A DNA stretch of 18,716 nucleotides from Pseudomonadota bacterium (lineage in GTDB: Bacteria; Pseudomonadota; Alphaproteobacteria; Rhodospirillales; Magnetospirillaceae), in the NCBI GenBank assembly GCA_023426365.1, contig JAFAAW010000066.1, positions 1 to 18,716 on the forward strand, in the 5' to 3' direction. Under the pieces are notes generated by a model. The model saw only the letters and a program-made list of their open reading frames with translations, did no database searches and was not told the origin of the DNA. Made by a program: the position numbers and the translations under genes. This document shows, piece after piece, positions 7,727 to 14,626 of the stretch. Within the stretch, counting starts at the first letter, position 1, and each line of letters begins with the position of its first letter.

Positions 7727-8713
7727 ATGATCGTCGTCACCGGAGGTGCCGGTTTCATCGGATCCAACGTCCTGGCCGCGCTGGAAGAGCGCGGGGCGGG
7801 CAAGCTGGTGGTGTGCGACCGCCTGCGGTCCAACGACAAGTGGAAGAACATCGCCAAGCGCGAGATCGCCGACATCGTTCATCCCGAGCAGTTGTTCGAC
7901 TTCCTCGAGGCCAATCGCAAGAACGTCCAGGTGATCTTCCACATGGGCGCCATCTCGGCCACCACCGAGACCGACGCCGACAAGATCGCCGCCAACAATT
8001 TCTCGCTGAGCCTGGCGCTGTGGAAGTGGTGCGCCATGTCCAACGTGCGCTTCATCTACGCGTCCAGTGCGGCAACCTATGGCGACGGCAGCGCCGGCTT
8101 CGACGACGACTGGTCGATCAAGCACCTGGCCAATCTGCATCCCATGAACGCCTATGGCTGGTCCAAGCATCTGTTCGACCGCCGGGTGGCGCGCAAGATC
8201 CAGCAGGGGTCGCGCCGGCCGCCGCAATTCGCCGGCCTCAAGTTCTTCAACGTCTACGGCCCCAACGAATACCACAAGGGCGGCCAGCAAAGCGTGGTCT
8301 CCCAGGTCTATCCCCACGCCAAGGAAGACGCCGCCTACCAGTTGTTCCGCTCGCACAATCCGAAATACAAGGATGGCGGCCAGATGCGCGACTTCATCTG
8401 GGTGGGCGACGTGGTCAACGTCATGATGTGGCTGTTGGACAACCCGCAGGTCAGCGGCATCTTCAACGTGGGCACCGGAAAGGCGCGCACCTTCCTGGAC
8501 CTGGCCGGCGCGGTCTACCGCGCGCTGGGCAAGGAACCCAAGATCAAGTTCCAGGACACGCCGCTGGCGATCCGCGACAAGTACCAGTACTTCACCGAGG
8601 CGAACATGAGCCGCCTGCGCGCGGCGGGCTATGACCGCCCGTTCACCTCGCTCGAGGACGGCGTGACCCAGTACGTGCAGAACTTCCTCGACCGTCCCGA
8701 CCGGTACCGCTGA
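7727..8713 (+). CDS. hldD: ADP-L-glycero-D-manno-heptose 6-epimerase
   Basis: This enzyme converts ADP-D-glycero-D-manno-heptose to the L-glycero epimer, the activated heptose for the LPS inner core. It is a cytoplasmic extended short-chain dehydrogenase. The 328-residue protein begins with the dinucleotide motif GGAGFIGS at 6-13. It has the family-specific CDRLRSNDKWKN, the SSAATYG serine segment, the catalytic Tyr143/Lys147 pair in YGWSK, and the FNVYGPNEYHKG signature. AAAGGAG about 10 bases upstream fixes the start. Its TGA overlaps the lgt ATG by one base (TGATG), implying translational coupling. It heads the envelope operon and has a recognisable promoter. Confidence 0.97.
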   Translation: MIVVTGGAGFIGSNVLAALEERGAGKLVVCDRLRSNDKWKNIAKREIADIVHPEQLFDFLEANRKNVQVIFHMGAISATTETDADKIAANNFSLSLALWKWCAMSNVRFIYASSAATYGDGSAGFDDDWSIKHLANLHPMNAYGWSKHLFDRRVARKIQQGSRRPPQFAGLKFFNVYGPNEYHKGGQQSVVSQVYPHAKEDAAYQLFRSHNPKYKDGGQMRDFIWVGDVVNVMMWLLDNPQVSGIFNVGTGKARTFLDLAGAVYRALGKEPKIKFQDTPLAIRDKYQYFTEANMSRLRAAGYDRPFTSLEDGVTQYVQNFLDRPDRYR

Positions 8714-9516
8714 TGCTGGCCATCGCCTATCCCCACATCGACCCCATCGCCATCGAGCTGGGGTCGTTCGCCATCCGCTGGTACGCCATCGCCTACATCG
8801 CCGGGCTGATGCTGGGCTGGCGCTACGTCAAGTGGCTGGTGTCCAAGCCCCCGCATGCCATGCGCGAGGCGGACGTGGACGATTTCCTGGTGTGGGCCAC
8901 GCTGGGCGTGGTGCTGGGCGGCCGCCTGGGCTACGTGCTGTTCTACAAGCCCGGCTATTACCTGACGCATCCGGCGGAAATCTTCATGCTGTGGCATGGC
9001 GGCATGGCCTTCCACGGCGGCGCGCTGGGCGTGATCGTCGCCATCATCCTGTTCGCCAGGCGCCGCGGCCTCAACCTGTTCGCCATCGGCGACGTGGTGT
9101 GCTGCGCGGTGCCCATCGGGCTGTTCTTTGGCCGCATCGCCAATTTCATCAACGGCGAATTGTTCGGCCGCGTCGCCCCCGACGTCCCCTGGGCCATGAT
9201 CTTTCCCGGCGGCGGCCCCGACCCCCGCCATCCCAGCCAGCTTTACCAGGCCGGGCTGGAGGGGCTGGCGCTGTTCGTGGTGCTGTTCCTGCTGTGGCGC
9301 AAGCGCGACGTGCGCGACCATCGCGGCACGCTGGCCGGCGTGTTCCTGATGGGCTACGGCATCGCCCGCATCATCGGCGAGTTCTTCCGCCAGCCCGACG
9401 CCCATCTGGGCTTTCTGTGGGGCGGCGCCACCATGGGCCAGTTGCTGTCGGTGCCGCTGATCCTGGCCGGGGCCGGCGTGGTGTGGTGGGCGCACAAATA
9501 CGGCCGGCGCCCCTGA
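8713..9516 (+). CDS. lgt: Prolipoprotein diacylglyceryl transferase
   Basis: Lgt is an inner-membrane enzyme that moves diacylglycerol from phosphatidylglycerol to the lipobox cysteine of prolipoproteins, the first step of lipoprotein maturation. The 267-residue protein has about seven hydrophobic segments. Visible signature residues are His101 in the AFHGGALG motif (the counterpart of E. coli His103), Arg141 in GRIANFINGELFGR, and the C-terminal ARIIGEFFRQPD segment carrying the second essential arginine. It begins inside the hldD stop codon and its own TGA overlaps the next ATG (TGATG). The lipoprotein encoded three genes downstream is a probable substrate. Confidence 0.97.
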   Translation: MLAIAYPHIDPIAIELGSFAIRWYAIAYIAGLMLGWRYVKWLVSKPPHAMREADVDDFLVWATLGVVLGGRLGYVLFYKPGYYLTHPAEIFMLWHGGMAFHGGALGVIVAIILFARRRGLNLFAIGDVVCCAVPIGLFFGRIANFINGELFGRVAPDVPWAMIFPGGGPDPRHPSQLYQAGLEGLALFVVLFLLWRKRDVRDHRGTLAGVFLMGYGIARIIGEFFRQPDAHLGFLWGGATMGQLLSVPLILAGAGVVWWAHKYGRRP

Positions 9517-10580
9517 TGAGTGCGCTGACCGGCATCCTGGCCGAACGCATCCGGTCGGGCGGCCCGATCACGGTGGCCGATTACATGGCCGAGGCGCTGG
9601 GCCACCCCCAGCACGGCTATTACACGACGCGCGAACCGTTCGGGGCGGGCGGCGATTTCACCACCGCGCCCGAGATCAGCCAGATGTTCGGCGAACTGAT
9701 CGGGCTGTGGGCGGCGATGACCTGGCAATCGCTGGGCAGCCCCGGCCGCGTGGTGCTGGCCGAGCTGGGACCGGGGCGCGGCACCCTGATGGCCGACCTG
9801 CTGCGCGCCGCCGCCATGGTGCCGCCCTTCCTCAAGGCGGCCGAGGTGTGGCTGGTGGAAACCAGCCCGCGCCTGCGCGCCAAGCAGCGCGACACCCTGG
9901 CCGGGCGCGACGTGCATTGGGTGGAGCGGTTCCAGGACCTGCCCGACGGCCCGCTGATCGTGGTCGCCAACGAATTGTTCGACGCCCTGCCCATCCGCCA
10001 GTTCGAGAAGCAGGGCGGCGTCTGGCGCGAGCGCATGGTCGGGCTGGCCGGCGACGGCTTCGCCTTCGTGCCCGGTCCGCCGACGGTGCCCGAGCTGCCG
10101 CCCGAGGTGCTGGCCGCCGCCGACGGCGCCATCGCGGAAACCTGCCCGCAGGGGCGCGAACTGGCGGCCGCATTGGGCCGCCGCCTGAACCGGATGCCGG
10201 GGGCGGCGCTGATCATCGATTACGGCCACGTCCTGTCGGGGGTGGGCGACACCTTGCAGGCGGTCAGCCGCCATCGCTTCCACCCGGTGCTGGAGGCGCC
10301 GGGCAGCGCCGATCTGACCGCCCACGTGGATTTCGAATCCCTGGCGGCGGCGGCGGTGCCGGCGCGGGCCTGGGGGCCGGTGACCCAGGGCGATTTCCTG
10401 TGCGCGCTGGGCATCCAGTCGCGCGCCGCCATGCTGGCCCAGGCCGGCGGACCCAAGGTGGCGGCCGACATCGCCGGCCAGATGCGGCGCTTGATCGATC
10501 CTGGCGAAATGGGCACCTTGTTCAAGGTCCTGGCGCTGGCAAGCCCGATGCTGCCGGCCCCCATCGGATTCGCGTCTTAA
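9516..10580 (+). CDS. MidA/NDUFAF7-like class I SAM-dependent methyltransferase
   Basis: A 354-residue member of the COG1565 family. The eukaryotic homologue NDUFAF7/MidA methylates an arginine of the 49-kDa complex I subunit, so a role in NADH dehydrogenase assembly is likely but transferred by homology. Visible features are VADYMAEALGHPQHGYY near 20-36, the GDFTTAPEISQMFGE segment, the SAM-binding ELGPGRGT at 83-90, VVANELFDALPIRQF, and the C-terminal LIDPGEMGTLFKVLA. The reading frame is open much further upstream, but the ATG at 9516 is correct: it overlaps the lgt stop as TGATG and starts at the family N-terminus. The lgt-midA-pgeF order is common in alphaproteobacteria. Confidence 0.95.
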   Translation: MSALTGILAERIRSGGPITVADYMAEALGHPQHGYYTTREPFGAGGDFTTAPEISQMFGELIGLWAAMTWQSLGSPGRVVLAELGPGRGTLMADLLRAAAMVPPFLKAAEVWLVETSPRLRAKQRDTLAGRDVHWVERFQDLPDGPLIVVANELFDALPIRQFEKQGGVWRERMVGLAGDGFAFVPGPPTVPELPPEVLAAADGAIAETCPQGRELAAALGRRLNRMPGAALIIDYGHVLSGVGDTLQAVSRHRFHPVLEAPGSADLTAHVDFESLAAAAVPARAWGPVTQGDFLCALGIQSRAAMLAQAGGPKVAADIAGQMRRLIDPGEMGTLFKVLALASPMLPAPIGFAS

Positions 10581-10590
10581 AAGGTCTTCC

Positions 10591-11358
10591 ATGATCACCC
10601 TGTCCGCTTTGAACGAGGTCAACCGAATCCGCCATGCCTTCTTCACCCGGGAAGGCGGCGTATCGCAGGGCATCTATGCCTCGTTGAATTGCGGGCCGGG
10701 CTCCGCCGACGACCCGGCGGCGGTGGCCGAGAACCGGGCGCGCGCCATGGCCATGATGGACCTGGAGGTGGGCGCCCTGGTCACCGTGCACCAGGTCCAC
10801 AGCCCCGAGGTGGTGGTGGTGGAAGCGCCGTGGGCCGAGGGCGCGCGCCCCAAGGCCGACGCCATGGTCACCGCCACGCCGGGACTGGGCCTGGGCATCC
10901 TGACCGCCGATTGCGTCCCCGTGCTGTTCGCCGACCGGCGCGGCACCGTGGTGGGCGCCGCCCATGCCGGCTGGAAGGGCGCGATCGGCGGCGTCCTCGA
11001 CAACACCGTGGACAGGATGGTGGCGCTGGGCGCCAAGAAGCGCAACATCGTCGCCGCCATGGGTCCGTGCATCGGCCAGCGCTCGTACGAGGTCGGCCCC
11101 GACTTTCCCGCCCCCTTCCTGGCCGAGGAGCCGCAGAACCGCGACTTCTTCGCCCCCAGCCGGCGCGAGGGGCACTGGCTGTTCGACCTGCCCGGCTATG
11201 TGTCGCGCAAGCTGTCGCGCCTGGGCGTGGTGGACGTCACCCGCGTGCCCGCCGACACCTGCCGCGACGAGGCCCGCTTCTTCAGCTATCGCCGCGCCAC
11301 CTTGCGCAACGAACCCGATTACGGTCGCCAATTGTCGGTCATCATGCTGGATCGCTGA
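10591..11358 (+). CDS. pgeF: Peptidoglycan editing factor PgeF (YfiH/laccase-domain family)
   Basis: PgeF enzymes remove wrongly incorporated amino acids, such as L-Ser in place of L-Ala, from peptidoglycan precursors. The family was earlier called polyphenol oxidase or laccase-like. The 255-residue protein carries the metal site His70 in HQVHSPEV, Cys108 in ADCVPVLF and His125 in HAGWKGAIGGV, matching the conserved two-His one-Cys set. GPCIGQRSYEVG and a C-terminal RDEARFFSYRR segment also fit. It starts 10 bp after midA, with AAGG about 7 bases before the ATG. Co-transcription with lgt and hldD fits an envelope role. Confidence 0.95.
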   Translation: MITLSALNEVNRIRHAFFTREGGVSQGIYASLNCGPGSADDPAAVAENRARAMAMMDLEVGALVTVHQVHSPEVVVVEAPWAEGARPKADAMVTATPGLGLGILTADCVPVLFADRRGTVVGAAHAGWKGAIGGVLDNTVDRMVALGAKKRNIVAAMGPCIGQRSYEVGPDFPAPFLAEEPQNRDFFAPSRREGHWLFDLPGYVSRKLSRLGVVDVTRVPADTCRDEARFFSYRRATLRNEPDYGRQLSVIMLDR

Positions 11359-11361
11359 GCC

Positions 11362-11439
11362 ATGCCACACCTGATGATGCTGTTCGCGTTCATCGCCATC
11401 GGCTCGCTGGTGACCTGCGTCGCCATGGTGGCGTCGTGA
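11362..11439 (+). CDS. Possible 25-residue single-pass membrane peptide
   Basis: An ATG 3 bp after the pgeF stop opens 25 codons that end in TGA. That TGA overlaps the GTG start of the lipoprotein gene by four bases (GTGA). The peptide is MPHLMMLFAFIAIG followed by SLVTCVAMVAS, almost entirely hydrophobic and long enough for one membrane helix. No strong ribosome site is visible, only TGAG from the pgeF stop region, so expression would depend on coupling to pgeF. The placement between two operon genes and the four-base overlap favour a real coupling ORF. A translated spacer without its own function is the alternative. I do not recognise a family. Confidence 0.4.
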   Translation: MPHLMMLFAFIAIGSLVTCVAMVAS

Positions 11440-12305
11440 AGCTGACGGCGGCGCTGGCGCTGACGCTGGCGGCGGCAACGGCCGCCTGTGGCGACATTCC
11501 CCAGCCTTTCCGCCATGACGACGACGTGCCGCGGCTGGCGCGCCCCAAGATGACGCGCGGCGTGACCGTGCGGCCGCCCAGCGCCGATGCCGAAGGCAAG
11601 GCCCTGGCCGAGGCGCTGGTGCGCGCGCTCGAGGACCAGGAGGTGCCCGCCCTGGTGCATGACGGCCCCGCCTTCGGCCATGTGGTGGATGGCAGCGTAA
11701 GCGACGGCGGCAAGATCATCGACGTGCGCTGGACGCTGAAGGCCCCCGACGGCACCGAGGCGGCCAGCGCCGTGCACAGCGTGCCCCGCGCCACCCTGGC
11801 CCAGAACAACCCGGTCCTGATGAAGCGCGCCGCCGTGGGCGCCGCCCAGGCCCTGGCCGCGCCGATGGCCGACCCCGATGGCCTGCCGGTGCGCGCGCCG
11901 CAGCCGCAGCCGGCGATCACCGACACCCGGCCCAAGGTGGCGGTGGTGCCGTTGCGCGGCCTGCCCGGCGACGGCGACAAGGCGCTGACCGAGGCCATTC
12001 GCCGCGCGCTCGGACGGGGCGGCGTTCTGGTCAAGGACGATGGGGCCGACTATATGGTCGAGGGCAAGGTGACCATCACCCCCGGCCTGCCCGGCGAGGA
12101 AACGGTGGGGGTGGCGTGGACCGTCCGGCGCGCGTCGGACAAAGCCGAACTGGGCAGCATCGCCCAGGATGGCAGCGTGCCGCGCGGCAGGCTGTCGCAG
12201 AGCTGGGGAAGCATGGCGCGCGATATCGCCGAGGGCGGCGCCGCCGGCGTGATCCAGGTGGTTCTGGCCGATACGGGTGGTGCGGCGAAGCGCAAATCGC
12301 CCTAA
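11436..12305 (+). CDS. Putative lipoprotein of two duplicated domains, function unknown
   Basis: The frame from GTG at 11436 gives 289 residues. The N-terminus MKLTAALALTLAAATAAC is a short signal peptide with Cys18 as likely lipidation site; the lipobox TAAC is weak because position -3 is Thr. The mature part consists of two similar halves. Residues about 36-150 and 165-280 both begin RPK and share a (D/G)xxALxEAxxRAL helix, a V-x-GxV strand, an (R/A)WT strand, VPRxxLxQ, and an AxxGAAxxI-type helix. The second half also has ADYMVEGKV, reminiscent of CsgG/LpoB-like or TolB-N-like periplasmic domains, which is inference only. It ends the operon, overlapping the mini-ORF by GTGA. The open frame extends far upstream over pgeF, but that extension is antisense-like noise. 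Confidence 0.8.
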   Translation: MKLTAALALTLAAATAACGDIPQPFRHDDDVPRLARPKMTRGVTVRPPSADAEGKALAEALVRALEDQEVPALVHDGPAFGHVVDGSVSDGGKIIDVRWTLKAPDGTEAASAVHSVPRATLAQNNPVLMKRAAVGAAQALAAPMADPDGLPVRAPQPQPAITDTRPKVAVVPLRGLPGDGDKALTEAIRRALGRGGVLVKDDGADYMVEGKVTITPGLPGEETVGVAWTVRRASDKAELGSIAQDGSVPRGRLSQSWGSMARDIAEGGAAGVIQVVLADTGGAAKRKSP

Positions 12306-12310
12306 TCCAG

Positions 12311-12339
12311 TTTACATAAAAGTGCCCTGCTGATATACG
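12311..12339 (+). promoter_or_regulatory. Candidate sigma-70 promoter for prs
   Basis: TTTACA (12311-12316, five of six consensus bases) and TATACG (12334-12339, four of six) are separated by exactly 17 bp. They begin 6 bp after the lipoprotein stop. The start point would be near 12346, giving a leader of about 138 bases before the prs ATG. No terminator separates it from the upstream operon, so read-through is also possible. Confidence 0.55.
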
Positions 12340-12483
12340 AGGGCCGGTTCGAGAAAGCAGAAAAATCAAGGCGCGAAGTGGCCGCACGTCACGAAGTTCC
12401 GGCCATGAATCTCGCGCCGCTTGGGGTAATTGCCGAATCGTCGGCATTTGGTCTCGAATCTTGCGCGCACGGGTAGCAACATC

Positions 12484-13410
<927 letters not shown>

Positions 13411-13437
13411 GTTGCAGGCGACCGCTGGCTTGTGCAA

Positions 13438-13467
13438 GGGGCGCGGGAGACCGCGCCCCTTTCGTTT
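13438..13467 (+). terminator. Rho-independent terminator of prs
   Basis: A perfect 9-bp GC stem (GGGGCGCGG with CCGCGCCCC) with a GAGA tetraloop is followed by TTTCGTTT. It lies 27 bp after the prs stop and ends 2 bp before the oxyR stop codon. In the minus direction no T-tract follows, so it serves mainly prs. Confidence 0.9.
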
Positions 13468-13469
13468 CC

Positions 13470-14366
13470 TCAGGCAGGCTGGCCGCCCAACACCGCCGCC
13501 AGCGCGCGGAAATCCGCCTTGCGCGGGCTGCTGGGCCGCCATGCCAGGCCGATGCCGCGCACGCCGGCATCGGCGATAGGGCGGGTGACCAGATCGGTGC
13601 CGGCCAGCACGCCGCTGTCCACCGCCATCTTGGGCAGCAGGGTGACGCCCAGGCCGTTGGCGACCATCTGCACCAGCGTGGGCAGGCTGGTGCCCAGCAC
13701 GCCCTCGCCGCGCGCCGGGCCGGGCAGATGACAGGCGGCCAGCGCATGGTCGCGCAGGCAGTGCCCCTCCTCCAGCAGCAGCAATTCGGCGCCCATCAGA
13801 TCGGCCGAGCGCAGGTCGGGCTTGGCCGCCAGCGGGTGGTCGGGCGGGCAGGCCAGCACGAAGGGGTCCTCCGCCACTTCCAGCGTCTCGATGTCGGGGG
13901 CGTGGTAGGGCAGCGCGATCAGCACCACGTCCAGATCGCCGCTGCCCAGCCGCTCCAGCAGACGCGCGGTCAGGTCCTCGCGCAGATAGAGGCGCAGGCC
14001 GGGATGGGACGCCCGCAGATGGGGCAGCACGCGCGGCAGCACGAAGGGTCCGATGGTCGGGATCACCCCCAGCCGCAGCGGCCCCGACAGCGGCTCCGCC
14101 GCCGCCGCCGCCAGATCGGCGATCTCCTCGGCGCCGCGCAGCACCTGGTGGGCGCGCGCCACCACCTCCTCGCCGATGGGGGTCAGCATGACCTTGCGCT
14201 TGGTCCGCTCCACCAGCACCACGCCCAGCAGGTTCTCAAGCTCCTGCAAGCCGGCCGACAGGGTGGATTGGGTGGCAAGGCAGCTCTCGGCGGCACGACC
14301 GAAATGGCGGTGCTCGGCCAGGGCCACCAGATAACGCAACTGGCGCAAGGTGGGCAGAATCTTCAA
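13470..14366 (-). CDS. oxyR: Hydrogen-peroxide sensing LysR-type regulator OxyR
   Basis: OxyR is a tetrameric DNA-binding regulator that turns on peroxide defence when two cysteines form a disulphide. The 298-residue protein has the LysR winged-helix domain near 5-62 (LRQLRYLVALAEHRHFGRAA, TQSTLSAGLQELE) and a substrate-type domain to the C-terminus. The redox motif GHCLRDHALAAC places Cys203 and Cys212 nine residues apart, exactly as in E. coli Cys199 and Cys208, so redox sensing is well supported. The start is TTG at 14366, chosen because GGAGG stands 7 bases upstream and the protein then begins MKILPTLRQLRYL as family members do. It is divergent from the sensor kinase. No catalase or peroxidase gene is adjacent. 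Confidence 0.95.
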   Translation of the reverse strand: MKILPTLRQLRYLVALAEHRHFGRAAESCLATQSTLSAGLQELENLLGVVLVERTKRKVMLTPIGEEVVARAHQVLRGAEEIADLAAAAAEPLSGPLRLGVIPTIGPFVLPRVLPHLRASHPGLRLYLREDLTARLLERLGSGDLDVVLIALPYHAPDIETLEVAEDPFVLACPPDHPLAAKPDLRSADLMGAELLLLEEGHCLRDHALAACHLPGPARGEGVLGTSLPTLVQMVANGLGVTLLPKMAVDSGVLAGTDLVTRPIADAGVRGIGLAWRPSSPRKADFRALAAVLGGQPA

Positions 14367-14392
14367 CTGATCGCCTCCGTCGATTTCTGAAA

Positions 14393-14422
14393 ATCAAATA
14401 AGCCATTGGATCGATAGGTCAA
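14393..14422 (-). promoter_or_regulatory. Candidate oxyR promoter with overlapping small inverted repeat
   Basis: On the minus strand TTGACC (14417-14422, five of six) and TTTGAT (14393-14398, four of six) are 18 bp apart, with a start point near 14386. A small inverted repeat (GATTT-CTGA-AAATC, 14382-14395) overlaps the -10/start region, a plausible place for autoregulation. It does not match the long E. coli OxyR consensus. Confidence 0.35.
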
Positions 14423-14473
14423 GAGGCCATATGGTCGCACCCAAGCCAACCCGCCGGTCAAACGGCGAAGGCC

Positions 14474-14521
14474 GGGGCCTCCTCCACCCTTCCCTCCCCC
14501 CCCAGTGGTCGAGGAGGCCCC
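14474..14521. other. Perfect 11-bp stem with a C-rich/G-quadruplex-prone loop
   Basis: GGGGCCTCCTC (14474-14484) and GAGGAGGCCCC (14511-14521) are perfect inverted repeats around a 26-base loop. On the plus strand the loop is pyrimidine-rich, with eight consecutive C residues at 14496-14503. On the minus strand it reads G8-A-GGG-AA-GGG, which fits a G-quadruplex pattern. No T-tract follows on either side, so it is not a standard terminator. It lies between oxyR and the divergent kinase gene. Confidence 0.7.
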
Positions 14522-14626
14522 TTACCACCGCCATCCAGGGGATAGCGCGAAGGAACTAATCCTTCTCCACAGCTTGTTAGACAGCCGTCGTACCGCTAAG
14601 GGTAGCCATCGAACAGGAACCCTTGG

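Noticed and set aside
8832..9515. Long N-terminal extension of the MidA reading frame across lgt
   Set aside because: The extension is Arg/Pro-rich and overlaps a certain lgt gene. The family start coincides with the TGATG-coupled ATG at 9516.
12430..12483. TTG start that would lengthen prs by 18 residues
   Set aside because: Prs proteins begin at the MKIL-type segment, and the added residues have no family support. The ATG at 12484 is preferred.
14400..14440. OxyR binding box in the oxyR upstream region
   Set aside because: ATA and CTAT-like half sites occur (ATATGG, CCTAT) but not at the spacing of the known consensus.
14550..14580. GGAAC upstream of the kinase as a possible EcfG general-stress promoter
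   Set aside because: No CGTT follows at 16-17 bases; the region reads CTTGTT. The match is too poor to call.
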